From assembly GCF_014645655.1 (NCBI RefSeq), contig NZ_BMMD01000004.1, positions 62,001-126,000 on the forward strand: DNA of 64,000 nucleotides, read 5' to 3'. A program made the translations under genes and the position numbers. The notes beneath the pieces were generated by a model. It was given only the letters and a program-made list of their open reading frames with translations, ran no database searches and had not been told where the DNA came from. This document shows positions 12,400-22,576 of this stretch, in pieces. The number at the start of each line of letters is the position of its first letter. Within the stretch, counting starts at the first letter, position 1. This DNA comes from Agromyces bauzanensis. Its GTDB lineage: Bacteria; Actinomycetota; Actinomycetes; Actinomycetales; Microbacteriaceae.

Positions 12400-13589
12400 G
12401 CGCACTCCGCCTCTTCACGTCCGAGTCCGTGACCGAGGGACACCCCGACAAGATCTGCGACCAGATCTCGGATTCCATTCTCGACGCCCTGCTCACGGTG
12501 GACCCGCGCAGCCGCGTCGCGGTCGAGACGCTCGTGACGACGGGCCTCGTGCACGTGGCGGGGGAGGTGACCACCTCGGGTTACGTGGAGATCCCGGCCA
12601 TCGTGCGCGACCGGGTCACCTCGATCGGATACACGTCGTCCGACGTGTGGTTCGACGGGCGCTCCTGCGGCGTCTCCATCTCGATCGGCGCGCAGTCGCC
12701 CGACATCGCGCAGGGCGTCGACCATGCGTTCGAGGCACGCGAGCGCGCGAGCGTGGACGCGCTGGACCTGCAGGGCGCCGGCGACCAGGGCATCATGTTC
12801 GGATACGCGACCCGCGAGACGCCAGAACTCATGCCCGTGCCGATCTGGATCGCGCACCGTCTCGCCGAGCGGTTGTCCGAGGTGCGCAAGCAGGGCGAAC
12901 TCGAGTACCTGCGGCCCGACGGCAAGACCCAGGTGACCATCGGCTACGAGGGCCAGGTGCCGCGCACGATCGAGACCGTCGTGCTCTCCACCCAGCACTC
13001 GCCCGCCGTCTCCACCGAGCAGTTGCGAGCCGAGGTCGAGGAGCTCGTCATCCGGCCCCTGCTCGACACCGTCGAGCTCTCGCGGCCCGACCTGGCCGTG
13101 CTCATCAACCCCACCGGTCGCTTCGAGATCGGTGGCCCGCACGGCGACGCCGGGCTCACCGGCCGTAAGATCATCATCGACACCTATGGCGGCGCGAGCC
13201 GGCACGGCGGCGGGGCGTTCAGCGGCAAGGACCCGTCGAAGGTCGACCGCTCGGCGGCGTATGCCATGCGCTGGGTGGCGAAGAACGCCGTCGCCGCGGG
13301 CCTCGCCGACCGGCTGGAACTGCAGGTCGCGTACGCGATCGGCAAGGCAGCCCCCGTGGGACTGTACGTCGAGTCCTTCGGCACGGCGCACGTGCCCGAC
13401 GAGCGCATCATCGCCTCGATCCGCGAGGTGTTCGACCTCCGGCCCGCCGCCATCATCCGCGACCTCGACCTGCTGCGGCCCATCTACGCGCAGACCGCGG
13501 CGTACGGCCACTTCGGGCGCGAGCTGCCCGACTTCACGTGGGAGCGGCTCGACCGCGTCGACGACCTGCGCACCGCCGCCGGACTCTGA
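12396..13589 (+). CDS. metK: S-adenosylmethionine synthetase
   Basis: Makes SAM from methionine and ATP. The 397-residue protein has all family signatures: [19 protein letters not shown] (about residues 8-26, including the ATP-binding His), [12 protein letters not shown] (about residue 128) and the glycine-rich P-loop-like [19 protein letters not shown] (about residue 269). The ATG is chosen because it overlaps the coaBC stop and gives the conserved [16 protein letters not shown]-terminus. No SAM riboswitch is possible here, as there is no leader. Confidence 0.97.
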   Translation: MSALRLFTSESVTEGHPDKICDQISDSILDALLTVDPRSRVAVETLVTTGLVHVAGEVTTSGYVEIPAIVRDRVTSIGYTSSDVWFDGRSCGVSISIGAQSPDIAQGVDHAFEARERASVDALDLQGAGDQGIMFGYATRETPELMPVPIWIAHRLAERLSEVRKQGELEYLRPDGKTQVTIGYEGQVPRTIETVVLSTQHSPAVSTEQLRAEVEELVIRPLLDTVELSRPDLAVLINPTGRFEIGGPHGDAGLTGRKIIIDTYGGASRHGGGAFSGKDPSKVDRSAAYAMRWVAKNAVAAGLADRLELQVAYAIGKAAPVGLYVESFGTAHVPDERIIASIREVFDLRPAAIIRDLDLLRPIYAQTAAYGHFGRELPDFTWERLDRVDDLRTAAGL

Positions 13590-13590
13590 G

Positions 13591-15546
13591 ATGCCGGGCG
13601 GCGCCGTCGCCAGGGTGCTCATCGACTCCCCGCTTCCGCAACTCGACCAGCTGTTCGACTACGCGGTGCCGACGCGGCTCGCCGACGCCGCGAAGGCGGG
13701 CGTGCGCGTGAAGGTGCCGCTCCGCACGGGCGGCCGCATCGCCGACGGGTGGATCGTCGAGCTCGCCGACACGAGCGAGTACCGCGGCGAGCTGAGCGAG
13801 CTCGAGGACGTCGTCTCCGACGTGGCCCTCCTGCGTCCCGAGGTGTGGGAGCTCGCCCGGGCTGCGGCGGATCGGGCCGCCGGCAACGCGAGCGACATCC
13901 TGCGCCTGGCCATCCCGAGCCGCTATGTCCGCGTGGAACGATCGTGGCTCGCGGCCGACCCCGACCCGGGCCCGCTCCCGGCCGACCTGCCTCCGATCCC
14001 GGGCGCCGAAGCGGGCCGTCTCGAGGCGGGCATCGCCGACGGCGAGCGGATGACCGTGGCCGCCGATCCCCGGCCGGTGCGCCTCCCGACCGGCGAATGG
14101 GTCGCCGCCTGGGCGGCCACCCTCGCCCAGGCGGCCGCACACGCCCTGGCCGCCGACCGCTCGGCGCTGCTCGTCGTGCCCGACTACCGAGACCAGCAGC
14201 AGCTCGAAGCGGCGCTCGCGGCATCCGTCGACCGGCGTCGCGTGCTGCGCACCGATGCCAGGCAGTCGGGCGGCGACCGCTATCGCGCATTCCTCGACGC
14301 GACTGGTCCCGACGCCCGCATCATCGTGGGCAATCGTTCGACCGTGTACTCGCCGGCCGCACGGCTGGGCCTCATCGCGATCTGGGACGACGGCGATCCG
14401 CTCCTCGCCGAGCCGCTCGCCCCGGGGGTGCACGCCCGCGACGCGGCGCTCATCCGGCAGGAGCAGTCGGGTGCGGCGCTGCTCCTGGTCGCGCACACGA
14501 GAAGCGTCGATGTGCAGCGGCTCGTCGAGATCGGCTGGGTGCACGAAGTCGCGCCGTTGAAGCACGTGCGCCCCAGGGTCATCCCGACCGAGCAGCAGGC
14601 AAATCCGGAGCCCGGCTCGGCGCGTATCCCCACGGTCGCCTGGCGGCAGGCGCAGGAGGCGCTGCGCGAGGGTCCGGTGCTCGTACAGGTCGCCCGGCCG
14701 GGCAACGCGCCGCTCCTCGCGTGCGACCGGTGCCGCGAGCCCGCACGGTGCGCCGCATGCGGGGGCGGCCTCGCCGTGCCCCGTGAGGGCGGCACGGCCA
14801 GGTGCGTCCTGTGCGGCACCAGCGCGAGCGGTTGGAAGTGCCCCGTGTGCGACGGCACGAAGCTCCGAGCCGTCACGGTCGGCGCGAGCCGCACGGCCGA
14901 GGAATTGGGGCGAGCGTTCCCGAGGACGCGCGTGATCCTCTCCGACGGCGAGCGGCCGGTGCTGCGAGCCGGCCCCGAGCCCGCGCTGGTCGTCGCCACG
15001 CGCGGTGCCGAGCCGATCGCCGACGGCGGATACCGGGCGGTGCTGCTCCTCGACGGGGCGCGGATGCTCCTGCGCGAATCCCTTCGCGTCGCCGAGGACT
15101 GCCTGCGCTGGTGGTCGAACGCGAGCGCCCTTGCCGCGCCCGGTGCACCCGTCTTCCTCGTGGGCGTGGCGGGAGCGCTCGCCACGGCGCTCAGCGGTTG
15201 GCGGCAGGCCGAGTGGGCCGAGGGCGAGCTCGCCGCACGCCGCATGTTGCGCTTCCCTCCTGCCGTGCGAGTGGCGAGTGTCACAGCGGCCCACGCCGCC
15301 GTGGCTCGTGCGGTCGAGGCGGTGCGGGCCATCGGCGGCGTGGACGTGCTGGGTCCGGCCCCGGCCGACGAGGGCCTCGAGCGCGCAATAGTGCGATTCG
15401 ACTACTCGTCCGGCACGCGTGTCGCGCGTGAACTGCACGCCGAGATGATCCGCGTGGCCACCGAGCGCCGGCGTCCCGTCGCCGGACGCCCGGTGCGACG
15501 CCCGCCCATGCTGCGGCTGCGATTCGACGATCCCGACGTGCCCTGA
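13591..15546 (+). CDS. priA: PriA-like primosomal protein, helicase motifs lost
   Basis: PriA restarts stalled replication forks. The 651-residue product keeps the N-terminal 3'-end-binding domain (LPQLDQLFDYAVP, VRVKVPL) and the zinc-binding insert with four CxxC pairs (Cys378 to about Cys420: CDRC, CAAC, CVLC, CPVC). The helicase core is degenerate. Where GVTGSGKT should stand, the sequence is AAWAATLAQAAAHAL, with no Walker A lysine; the DEEH box position reads WDDGDP. ATP hydrolysis is therefore not expected, as noted for actinobacterial PriA in general. It probably acts as a structural loader or DNA-structure binder. ATG one base after the metK stop. Confidence 0.88.
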   Translation: MPGGAVARVLIDSPLPQLDQLFDYAVPTRLADAAKAGVRVKVPLRTGGRIADGWIVELADTSEYRGELSELEDVVSDVALLRPEVWELARAAADRAAGNASDILRLAIPSRYVRVERSWLAADPDPGPLPADLPPIPGAEAGRLEAGIADGERMTVAADPRPVRLPTGEWVAAWAATLAQAAAHALAADRSALLVVPDYRDQQQLEAALAASVDRRRVLRTDARQSGGDRYRAFLDATGPDARIIVGNRSTVYSPAARLGLIAIWDDGDPLLAEPLAPGVHARDAALIRQEQSGAALLLVAHTRSVDVQRLVEIGWVHEVAPLKHVRPRVIPTEQQANPEPGSARIPTVAWRQAQEALREGPVLVQVARPGNAPLLACDRCREPARCAACGGGLAVPREGGTARCVLCGTSASGWKCPVCDGTKLRAVTVGASRTAEELGRAFPRTRVILSDGERPVLRAGPEPALVVATRGAEPIADGGYRAVLLLDGARMLLRESLRVAEDCLRWWSNASALAAPGAPVFLVGVAGALATALSGWRQAEWAEGELAARRMLRFPPAVRVASVTAAHAAVARAVEAVRAIGGVDVLGPAPADEGLERAIVRFDYSSGTRVARELHAEMIRVATERRRPVAGRPVRRPPMLRLRFDDPDVP

Positions 15547-15571
15547 CCGGCGACGGTCGGCCACCGTCGGC

Positions 15572-15577
15572 CACAAT
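15572..15577 (+). promoter_or_regulatory. Weak -10 candidate for leaderless fmt
   Basis: CACAAT ends five bases before the fmt GTG (15583), close to the leaderless spacing seen elsewhere in the window. No Shine-Dalgarno precedes fmt, which favours a leaderless start, but the hexamer lacks the initial T. Confidence 0.3.
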
Positions 15578-15582
15578 GGAGT

Positions 15583-16509
15583 GTGCAGAAGCTCCGCCTC
15601 GTCTTCGCCGGTACGCCGGCCGCCGCCGTCCCGTCGCTCGAACGTCTCGCCGCGAGCGGCCATGAGGTCGTCGCCGCGGTGACCCGCCCGGCGGCGCCGC
15701 TCGGCCGCAAGCGGGTGCTCACGCCCTCACCCGTGGCGTCGGCGGCCGCGCGGCTCGGCATCCACGTGATCGAGGCGGCCCGGCTCGACGCCGACGCGAC
15801 CGGGCGCATCGGCGCGCTGCGACCCGACCTCGGCGTCATCGTCGCCTACGGCGGGCTCGTGCGTGAGCCGTTGCTCTCATCGCCCGCGCACGGCTGGATC
15901 AACCTGCACTTCTCGCTGCTGCCCGCGTGGCGCGGCGCCGCGCCGGTGCAGCACGCGCTGATCGCCGGCGACGCCGAGACCGGGGCATCCGTGTTCCGCC
16001 TCGTGCCCGAGCTCGACGCGGGCGACGTCTTCGGCGAACGGCGCCGCAGCATCGAACCCGACGAGACCGCGGGCGACCTGCTCGACGCGCTCGCGGTCAC
16101 GGGTGCCGACCTCCTCGCCGAGGTTGTCGACGCCATCGCCGGCGGCACGGCCGCCACGACGCCGCAGCGGGGCGAGCCGACGTTCGCGCCCAAGCTCGGC
16201 ATCGACGACGCGCGGCTGGACTGGAGCCTTCCGGCGGCGCGGGTGCGCGACCGGTTTCGCGGGGTGACGCCCGAGCCCGGCGCCTGGACCACGGTCGACG
16301 ACCAGCGCCTGAAGGTGCTCGAGCTCGCCGACGCCTCGGATGCCGCTCCGTTCGCGCCGGGCGAGATCGCCGCATCGGGTCGCCGCGTGCTCGTCGGCAC
16401 GGGCACGCACCCGCTCGAGCTGCGCCGCGTGCAGCCCGCAGGCCGCACGGCCATGCCCGCCGGCGACTGGTGGCGCGGCGCGGGCCGTGATCAGGTGGTG
16501 GCGCGGTGA
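15583..16509 (+). CDS. fmt: Methionyl-tRNA formyltransferase
   Basis: Formylates initiator Met-tRNA using 10-formyl-tetrahydrofolate. The 308-residue product has the N-terminal formyltransferase fold (VFAGTPAAAVPSL, residues 7-19), the catalytic Asn and His in WINLHFSLLPAWRGAAPVQ (about residues 106-124) and the C-terminal OB-like domain (LKVLEL). It starts with GTG. The preceding 36 bases carry no ribosome site. The stop overlaps the rsmB start by four bases (GTGA), the classical fmt-rsmB pairing. Confidence 0.96.
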   Translation: MQKLRLVFAGTPAAAVPSLERLAASGHEVVAAVTRPAAPLGRKRVLTPSPVASAAARLGIHVIEAARLDADATGRIGALRPDLGVIVAYGGLVREPLLSSPAHGWINLHFSLLPAWRGAAPVQHALIAGDAETGASVFRLVPELDAGDVFGERRRSIEPDETAGDLLDALAVTGADLLAEVVDAIAGGTAATTPQRGEPTFAPKLGIDDARLDWSLPAARVRDRFRGVTPEPGAWTTVDDQRLKVLELADASDAAPFAPGEIAASGRRVLVGTGTHPLELRRVQPAGRTAMPAGDWWRGAGRDQVVAR

Positions 16510-17996
16510 GTGGCAGCGCATCGCGGCGGCCCGTCGGTGGGGGCGCGGGCGGTGGCCAGCGCGGCGGGCGCCCGGCACGGCGTGGCGCGCCCGACCGGAT
16601 CTCGGCGGCCCGCCTCGTCGCCTACGACGTGCTCGAGGCGGTGCGCGCCGACGAGGCGTACGCCAACCTCCTGCTGCCCGTGCGCATCCGGCGCGCCGGA
16701 CTCAGCCGGGCGGACGCCGCGTTCGCCACCGAGCTGACCTACGGCACGCTCCGCATGCAGGGCCTGTACGACCGCGTGATCGAGCTCGCCGCGGGTCGCT
16801 CGGCCGACGCGATCGACCCGGCCGTGCTCGACGTGCTGCGCCTCGGCACGCACCAGCTCCTGGCCACGCGCGTGCCGACGCACGCGGCGGTGTTCGAGCA
16901 GGTCGCGCTCGCACGCCGCGTCGCGCCGAAGGCGGCCGGCTTCGCCAACGCCGTGCTGCGCACCGTCTCGCGAACGTCGCCCGAGGCGTGGCGCGAGCTC
17001 GTCGCCGAGGGTGCGTCGAACGACGACGAGCTCCTCGCCCGGCTCGAGAGCCATCCCGCCTGGGTCGTACGCGCCTTCCGCGCGGCGCTCGAGCGCGAAG
17101 GGCGAGGCGCCGAGCTCCGTGAGCTGCTCGAGGCCGACAACGCGGCACCGCGGGTGAACCTCGTCGTGCTTCCCGGCCTGGGGGCCGAGCCGGCGGGGAT
17201 CGAGGGCTTCGAGCCCGACCGGTTCTCGCCGATCGGCGGCACCGCCGCAGATCCCATTGCCGCGGCCGCGTCGTCGGACGGGCGCATCCGCGTGCAGGAC
17301 GAGGGATCCCAGCTCGCCGCACTCGTGCTCGCCCGTGCGGCGCCGGTGCGCGCCGGCGAGCGCTGGCTCGACCTCTGCGCAGGCCCGGGCGGCAAGACCG
17401 CGGTGCTCGCGGCCGAGGCGCTCGCGGGTGGTGCGAGCCTTACCGCGAACGAGCTCGCGCCCGCGCGCGCCGAGCTCGTGCGGAACGCGATCGCCGCCGT
17501 CCCGCTTCCCGTCGAGGTGCGGGTCGGCGACGGTCGCGAGATCGACCCTGCCGCGCTCGGTGCCCCCGACGGCTTCGACCGGATCCTCCTCGACGCCCCG
17601 TGCACGGGCCTGGGCGCACTTCGTCGCCGGCCCGAAGCGCGGTGGCGCAAGACCCCGTCGGATGTCGCGGAGCTCACGCGGCTGCAGGGCGAGCTGTTCG
17701 ACGCCGCCGTGCGCGCCCTGGCGCCCGGGGGCATCCTCGCGTACGTCACGTGCTCGCCGCACACCGCCGAGACTCGTGGCACCCTCGGCGCGGCGCTCGA
17801 GCGCTGGCGCGGTCGCATCGAGCAGCTCGACACGGCGGCGGCGGCCCAGGCGCTGGCGAGGCATCCGCTCGACCTGGAGGGCGAGCCGGAGACAGTGCAG
17901 CTGTGGCCGCATCGGCACGGCACCGACGCCATGTTCATCGCCCTCGTGCGTCGCAGCGACGAGGCCACGGACCCGGCCGCCGAAGGACCTCGGTAG
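16506..17996 (+). CDS. rsmB: 16S rRNA (cytosine-967-C5)-methyltransferase
   Basis: SAM-dependent rRNA methyltransferase. The 496-residue protein begins with a low-complexity Gly/Arg-rich tail (about residues 5-28), then a NusB-like RNA-binding domain and a Rossmann methyltransferase domain. Visible are the SAM motif [12 protein letters not shown] (about residue 288), the cysteine motif [12 protein letters not shown] and the catalytic [13 protein letters not shown] start overlapping fmt. Its TAG stop (17994-17996) is the first half of the -10 box of rpe. Confidence 0.95.
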   Translation: MSGSASRRPVGGGAGGGQRGGRPARRGAPDRISAARLVAYDVLEAVRADEAYANLLLPVRIRRAGLSRADAAFATELTYGTLRMQGLYDRVIELAAGRSADAIDPAVLDVLRLGTHQLLATRVPTHAAVFEQVALARRVAPKAAGFANAVLRTVSRTSPEAWRELVAEGASNDDELLARLESHPAWVVRAFRAALEREGRGAELRELLEADNAAPRVNLVVLPGLGAEPAGIEGFEPDRFSPIGGTAADPIAAAASSDGRIRVQDEGSQLAALVLARAAPVRAGERWLDLCAGPGGKTAVLAAEALAGGASLTANELAPARAELVRNAIAAVPLPVEVRVGDGREIDPAALGAPDGFDRILLDAPCTGLGALRRRPEARWRKTPSDVAELTRLQGELFDAAVRALAPGGILAYVTCSPHTAETRGTLGAALERWRGRIEQLDTAAAAQALARHPLDLEGEPETVQLWPHRHGTDAMFIALVRRSDEATDPAAEGPR

Positions 17997-17999
17997 GCT
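17994..17999 (+). promoter_or_regulatory. -10 box of rpe (leaderless), overlapping the rsmB stop codon
   Basis: TAGGCT; exactly six bases separate its last T from the A of the rpe ATG (18006), so transcription should begin at the start codon. The first three bases are the rsmB stop. Confidence 0.65.
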
Positions 18000-18005
18000 G
18001 GCGAC

Positions 18006-18689
18006 ATGACGACGCGGATCAACCCGAGCATCCTCGCCGCCGACTTCGCGAACCTCGAACGCGAGCTCGGGCGCATCGACACGGCGGACCTCGTGCACGT
18101 CGACGTCATGGACAACCACTTCGTGCCGAACCTCACGTTCGGGCTGCACATGGTGCGACGGCTGCACGAGGTCTCGCCCATCCCGCTCGACGTGCACCTC
18201 ATGATCGACGACCCCGATCGGTGGGGTCCCGCCTACGCCGAGGCGGGCGCGCAATCGGTCACGTTCCACGCCGAGGCGGCCGGCGAGCCGGTCGCCCTTG
18301 CGCGCCGACTTCGCGCCCTGGGGGCGCGGGCGGGCATCGCCCTGAAGCCCGGCACCGACGATGCGCCCTACATCGACCTCCTGCCCGAGTTCGACCAGGT
18401 GCTCGTGATGACGGTCGAACCCGGGTTCGGCGGGCAGGCGTTCATTCCCGAGACGATGCCCAAGCTCGCCCGGCTCGCCGACGTCATCCACGAGGCCGGG
18501 CTCGACGTGTGGCTCGAGGTCGACGGCGGCATCACGGAGGAGACCATCGGCATCGCCGCCGCGGCCGGTGCGGACACGTTCGTGGCGGGGTCGCACGTCT
18601 TCAACGGCGAGGTGCCGGCCGACCGCATCGCCGCGCTCCGGGCCGCTGCTTCCGCGCACACGCACAGGCCGGGCTCCGGGCACCGGTAG
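18006..18689 (+). CDS. rpe: Ribulose-phosphate 3-epimerase
   Basis: Interconverts ribulose 5-phosphate and xylulose 5-phosphate in the pentose phosphate pathway. The 227-residue TIM-barrel protein has the N-terminal [16 protein letters not shown], metal and substrate residues in [27 protein letters not shown], and the phosphate-binding loop [15 protein letters not shown] plus VDGGI near the C-terminus. No Shine-Dalgarno precedes the ATG, in line with leaderless transcription. The TAG stop forms part of the -10 box for hisE. Confidence 0.96.
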   Translation: MTTRINPSILAADFANLERELGRIDTADLVHVDVMDNHFVPNLTFGLHMVRRLHEVSPIPLDVHLMIDDPDRWGPAYAEAGAQSVTFHAEAAGEPVALARRLRALGARAGIALKPGTDDAPYIDLLPEFDQVLVMTVEPGFGGQAFIPETMPKLARLADVIHEAGLDVWLEVDGGITEETIGIAAAAGADTFVAGSHVFNGEVPADRIAALRAAASAHTHRPGSGHR

Positions 18690-18692
18690 TCT
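18687..18692 (+). promoter_or_regulatory. -10 box of hisE (leaderless), overlapping the rpe stop codon
   Basis: TAGTCT, six bases before the GTG of hisE (18699). Its TAG is the rpe stop codon. Same geometry as the rpe promoter 700 bases earlier. Confidence 0.65.
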
Positions 18693-18698
18693 GGACGG

Positions 18699-18962
18699 GT
18701 GAAGACCTTCGACGACCTCTTCGTCGAGCTCAGCCGCAAAGCCCGCACCCGCCCAGAGGGTTCCGGCACCGTGCGCCAGCTCGACGCCGGCGTGCACGCC
18801 ATCGGCAAGAAGATCGTCGAGGAGGCGGCCGAGGTCTGGATGGCCGCCGAATACCAGAGCGACGACGAGACCGCCGAGGAGATCTCGCAGCTCGTCTACC
18901 ACCTGCAGGTGCTCATGCTCGCGAAGGGGCTCACGCCCGCCGACGTGTACCGACATCTCTGA
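18699..18962 (+). CDS. hisE: Phosphoribosyl-ATP pyrophosphohydrolase
   Basis: Second step of histidine synthesis: converts phosphoribosyl-ATP to phosphoribosyl-AMP. The 87-residue all-helical MazG-like protein has the metal-binding motif [16 protein letters not shown] (about residues 36-51, EExxE) and a second Glu/Asp site near [15 protein letters not shown]. It starts with GTG and has no ribosome site. Stands just upstream of hisG, the usual actinobacterial pair. Confidence 0.95.
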   Translation: MKTFDDLFVELSRKARTRPEGSGTVRQLDAGVHAIGKKIVEEAAEVWMAAEYQSDDETAEEISQLVYHLQVLMLAKGLTPADVYRHL

Positions 18963-19024
18963 TCACGCACATGACCGATCAGGACCGTCGACACGCCAGT
19001 GTTGCCAGGAACATAAGGCAGGAA

Positions 19025-19864
19025 ATGCTCCGAATCGCCGTGCCCAACAAGGGCTCGCTCGCCGAGACCGCTGCGCAGATGCTGTGGGAGGCCGGGTACA
19101 CCGGCCGGCGCGACCCGCGCGACCTGCACACCGCCGACCCCCGCAACGGGGTCGAGTTCTTCTACCTCCGCCCGCGCGACATCGCGACCTACGTCGGCTC
19201 CGGCGCCCTCGACGTGGGCATCACCGGTCGCGACCTGCTGCTCGACTCCGGCTCCGAGGCGACCGAGATCGCGCCGCTCGGGTTCGGCGAGTCCACGTTC
19301 CGCTTCGCGGGTCCCGATGGACGGTTCCACGCGCTCGTCGACCTCGCCGACGTGCGCGTCGCGACGAGCTACCCCGGCCTCGTCGGCGACTTCCTCGCCC
19401 GGCACGGCGTCACCGCGAGGCTCGTGAAGCTCGACGGCGCCGTCGAGTCGGCTGTGCGGCTCGGCGTCGCCGACGCCGTGGCCGATGTCGTGTCGACGGG
19501 GTCCACCCTGCGCAAGGCCGGCCTCGAGATCTTCGGTCCCGTCATCCTCGAGTCCGAGGCCGTGCTCATCGGCTCGGGTGTCGAGCGTCCGGGCGCCGCG
19601 ACGCTGCTCCGGCGGCTGCAGGGCGTGCTCGTCGCCCGGCAGTACGTGCTCCTGGACTACGACGTGCCGGTCGAGCACCTCGAGCGCGCGACCGAGGCGG
19701 CCCCGGGCTTCGAGTCGCCGACGGTCTCGCCGCTGCACGACCCCGACTGGGTGGCCGTGCGCGTCATGATCCCGCGCATCGACATGAACCACGTCATGGA
19801 CGAGCTCTACGCTCTCGGGGCGCGCGCGATCCTCGTGAGCGCGATCCACGCGGCGAGGCTGTGA
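19025..19864 (+). CDS. hisG: ATP phosphoribosyltransferase (long form)
   Basis: First, committed and feedback-inhibited step of histidine synthesis. The 279-residue length marks the long (HisG-L) form, with two periplasmic-binding-like lobes and a C-terminal ACT-like domain for histidine feedback ([22 protein letters not shown] region). Conserved are [11 protein letters not shown] at the start and the PRPP-binding loop [18 protein letters not shown]. The ATG at 19025 has a purine-rich AAGGCAGGAA just upstream. Confidence 0.95.
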   Translation: MLRIAVPNKGSLAETAAQMLWEAGYTGRRDPRDLHTADPRNGVEFFYLRPRDIATYVGSGALDVGITGRDLLLDSGSEATEIAPLGFGESTFRFAGPDGRFHALVDLADVRVATSYPGLVGDFLARHGVTARLVKLDGAVESAVRLGVADAVADVVSTGSTLRKAGLEIFGPVILESEAVLIGSGVERPGAATLLRRLQGVLVARQYVLLDYDVPVEHLERATEAAPGFESPTVSPLHDPDWVAVRVMIPRIDMNHVMDELYALGARAILVSAIHAARL

Positions 19865-19871
19865 GGCCCCG

Positions 19872-20633
19872 ATGACGCTCGCCGTCCGCGTGATCCCGTG
19901 CCTCGACGTGGCCGCCGGCCGCGTCGTGAAGGGCGTGAACTTCCAGAACCTGCGCGACGCGGGCGACCCTGTCGAGCTCGCCGCGCGCTACTCCGACCAG
20001 GGTGCCGATGAGCTCACGTTCCTCGACGTCACGGCCACCGTCGACGACCGCTCCACGACCTACGACATGGTGCAGCGCGTCGCCGAGCAGGTCTTCATCC
20101 CCCTCACGGTGGGCGGCGGCGTGCGCTCGGCCGAGGACGTCGCGCGCCTCCTCGGTCACGGCGCCGACAAGATCGGCGTCAACAGCGCGGCCATCGCGCG
20201 GCCGGCCCTCGTGGCCGAGATCGCCGACCGGTTCGGCGCGCAGGTGCTCGTGCTCTCGCTCGACGTCAAGCGATCGGGGTGCACCGAGTCGGGGTTCGTC
20301 GTCACGACGCACGGCGGCCGCACCGAGACCGGCCTCGACGCGCTCGAATGGGCGCGCACGGCGATCGAGCTCGGCGCGGGGGAGCTGCTCGTCAACTCGA
20401 TCGACGCCGACGGCACGAAGCAGGGGTTCGACCTCGAGCTCACCGCACTCATGCACGAGCACTCCCGGGTCCCCGTCATCGCCTCGGGCGGCGCCGGCTC
20501 GGTCGCCGACTTCCCGCCGGCGATCGCCGCCGGCGCCGACGCGGTGCTCGCGGCATCCGTGTTCCACAACGGCGAGGTGACCATCGCCGAGGTGAAGGCG
20601 GCCCTCGCCGCAGACGGGAGGATCGTGCGATGA
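19872..20633 (+). CDS. hisF: Imidazole glycerol phosphate synthase subunit HisF (cyclase)
   Basis: Cyclase half of the HisF-HisH complex, making imidazole glycerol phosphate and AICAR. The 253-residue barrel keeps both catalytic aspartates ([19 protein letters not shown], residue 11 region; [16 protein letters not shown], residue about 175) and the phosphate loops VGGGVRS and IASGGAGS. The partner hisH, with hisA and hisB, is not in this window. The stop overlaps the hisI ATG by four bases. Confidence 0.97.
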   Translation: MTLAVRVIPCLDVAAGRVVKGVNFQNLRDAGDPVELAARYSDQGADELTFLDVTATVDDRSTTYDMVQRVAEQVFIPLTVGGGVRSAEDVARLLGHGADKIGVNSAAIARPALVAEIADRFGAQVLVLSLDVKRSGCTESGFVVTTHGGRTETGLDALEWARTAIELGAGELLVNSIDADGTKQGFDLELTALMHEHSRVPVIASGGAGSVADFPPAIAAGADAVLAASVFHNGEVTIAEVKAALAADGRIVR

Positions 20634-21037
20634 TCATGCCGGGCGATGAGGAGCTGGAGCGCGACGAGGAGTCGTGGTCGCCCGGCGCCTCGCCTCTGGA
20701 TCGTGCCAGGTTCGGCGCCGACGGGCTGCTGCCCGCGATCATCCAGCAGGAGGGCACCGGCGAGGTGCTCATGCTCGGCTGGATGGACCGCGAGGCAATG
20801 CGCCGCACGCTCACCGAGGGTCGCGTCACGTTCTGGTCGCGCTCCAGGCAGGAATACTGGCGCAAGGGCGACACCTCGGGCCACGTGCAGTACGTGCGAT
20901 CGGCCGCGCTCGACTGCGACGCCGACACCCTGCTGGTCACGGTCGAGCAGGTCGGCGCCGCATGCCACACCGGCACGCGCACCTGCTTCGACGGCGACCC
21001 GCTGCTGGTCGCGCATGGCGCGGCCACCACCGACTGA
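20630..21037 (+). CDS. hisI: Phosphoribosyl-AMP cyclohydrolase
   Basis: Third step of histidine synthesis. The 135-residue protein is a stand-alone HisI (HisE is separate, 1.7 kb upstream). Conserved are [35 protein letters not shown] and the zinc-binding segment LDCDADTLL...[12 protein letters not shown] near the C-terminus. The ATG lies in the hisF stop (ATGA). An acidic 20-residue N-terminal lead ([11 protein letters not shown]) precedes the domain. trpE follows after 15 bases, so his and trp genes are probably cotranscribed. Confidence 0.95.
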   Translation: MIMPGDEELERDEESWSPGASPLDRARFGADGLLPAIIQQEGTGEVLMLGWMDREAMRRTLTEGRVTFWSRSRQEYWRKGDTSGHVQYVRSAALDCDADTLLVTVEQVGAACHTGTRTCFDGDPLLVAHGAATTD

Positions 21038-21052
21038 ACCGAGGAGACCCGC

Positions 21053-22576
21053 GTGCCAGGCGCCACCACCACGTTCGACGAGTTCACCCGACTCCTGCGC
21101 GGCCGGCGCGTCGTGCCGGTCACGCGCGAGCTGTTCGCCGACGGCGAGACGCCCGTCGGCATCTACCGCAAGCTCGCCGAGGGCCGACCGGGCACGTTCC
21201 TCCTCGAGTCGGCGGAGCAGGGCGGCATCTGGTCGCGCTACTCCTTCGTGGGCGCATCCTCGTACGGCGTGCTCACCGAGCACGAGGGCCGTGTCGAGTG
21301 GCAGGACTACGGGCTGTCCGCCGAGCGCGCGCTCGGCGACGCCGGAGAGCTCGCCCCGCTCGCCGCGCTCGAGGCGCTCCACCAGCGCTGGGCCACCGAG
21401 GACATCCCCGGCGCGCCGCCGCTCACCGGCGGGCTCGTCGGATTCATCGGCTGGGAGGCGATCCGGCAGATCGAGCACCTGCCGAATCGCCCGCCGGCCG
21501 ACTACCGGATGCCGGGACAGGCGTTCAGCTTCGTGTCCGAGCTCGTCGTCATCGACCATCGCACCGGTACCGTGCGGCTCGTCGCGTCGGTGCTCAACGA
21601 CGGCGCGGAGTCGCCCGACTCCCTCTGGGCCGGCGCACAGGAGCGCCTCGACCGGATGCAGCTGGCCCTCGCCCGCCCGTCGGAGGCGTGGCTCGCCGAG
21701 ATCGACCTGACGACGGCCGCCGCTCCCCGCCACCGCACCGAGAAGACCGACTTCCTCGCCGCCGTGGAACGCTCGAAGGAGTACATCCGCGAGGGCGACA
21801 TCTTCCAGGTGGTGATCTCGCAGCGGTTCGAGCAGGAGGTCACGGCGCACCCCATCGACGTCTACCGCGTGCTCCGCAGCCTCAACCCGAGTCCGTACAT
21901 GTACGTGCTCCACCTCGAGGATCCGGCGGGGGAGCCGTACTGGATCGTCGGCTCCTCGCCCGAGGCGCTCGTGAAGGTGGAGGACCGCCGCGTGTTCACG
22001 CACCCCATCGCGGGGTCGAAGCCGCGCGGGGCGACGCCCGAGGACGACGCCGACCTCGAGGCCGAGCTCGTGGCCGACCCCAAGGAGCAGGCCGAGCACC
22101 TCATGCTCGTCGACCTCGCACGCAACGACCTCGCGAAGGTGTGCCTGCCCGGCTCGGTCGAGGTGACCGAGTTCATGCGCGTCGAGCGGTTCAGCCACAT
22201 CATGCACCTCGTGTCGAGTGTCGAGGGCGATCTCGCTCCGGGGCGGAACGCGGTCGACGTCTTCCGCGCGACGTTTCCCGCCGGCACCCTCTCGGGCGCG
22301 CCGAAGCCGCGCGCCCTCGAGATCATCGACGAGCTGGAGCCCGCGCAACGCGGCCTGTACGGCGGCGTCGTCGGCTACTTCGGATTCGGCGGCGACGCCG
22401 ACCTCGCCATCGCGATCCGTACGGCCACCATCTCGGACGGCGTCGCGCGCGTGCAGGCCGGCGGCGGCCTCGTCGCCGACTCGGTGCCCGAGTCCGAGTT
22501 CCAGGAGTCGCAGAACAAGGCGGCCGCGCCGCTGCGAGCCGTCGCCGTCGCGAACGCCATGCGGAGGGTCGGGTGA
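21053..22576 (+). CDS. trpE: Anthranilate synthase component I
   Basis: Converts chorismate to anthranilate. The 507-residue protein has the N-terminal tryptophan-binding motif LLES (about residues 46-49, in TFLLESAEQGG), so feedback inhibition should be retained. It also has the chorismate-binding domain motifs DLARNDLAKVCLPGSV, FMRVERFSHIMHLVS, TFPAGTLSGAPKPRA and GGVVGYFGFGGDADLAIAIRT. GTG start with GAGGAG upstream. The glutaminase subunit trpG and trpD are not next to it and must lie elsewhere. Confidence 0.96.
   Translation: MPGATTTFDEFTRLLRGRRVVPVTRELFADGETPVGIYRKLAEGRPGTFLLESAEQGGIWSRYSFVGASSYGVLTEHEGRVEWQDYGLSAERALGDAGELAPLAALEALHQRWATEDIPGAPPLTGGLVGFIGWEAIRQIEHLPNRPPADYRMPGQAFSFVSELVVIDHRTGTVRLVASVLNDGAESPDSLWAGAQERLDRMQLALARPSEAWLAEIDLTTAAAPRHRTEKTDFLAAVERSKEYIREGDIFQVVISQRFEQEVTAHPIDVYRVLRSLNPSPYMYVLHLEDPAGEPYWIVGSSPEALVKVEDRRVFTHPIAGSKPRGATPEDDADLEAELVADPKEQAEHLMLVDLARNDLAKVCLPGSVEVTEFMRVERFSHIMHLVSSVEGDLAPGRNAVDVFRATFPAGTLSGAPKPRALEIIDELEPAQRGLYGGVVGYFGFGGDADLAIAIRTATISDGVARVQAGGGLVADSVPESEFQESQNKAAAPLRAVAVANAMRRVG

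Noticed and set aside
12300-12400. SAM riboswitch ahead of metK
   Set aside because: metK starts inside the coaBC stop codon, leaving no leader; no riboswitch core is visible.
21038-21052. trp attenuator or T-box before trpE
   Set aside because: Only 15 bases separate hisI and trpE; no leader peptide with Trp codons or T-box sequence can fit.
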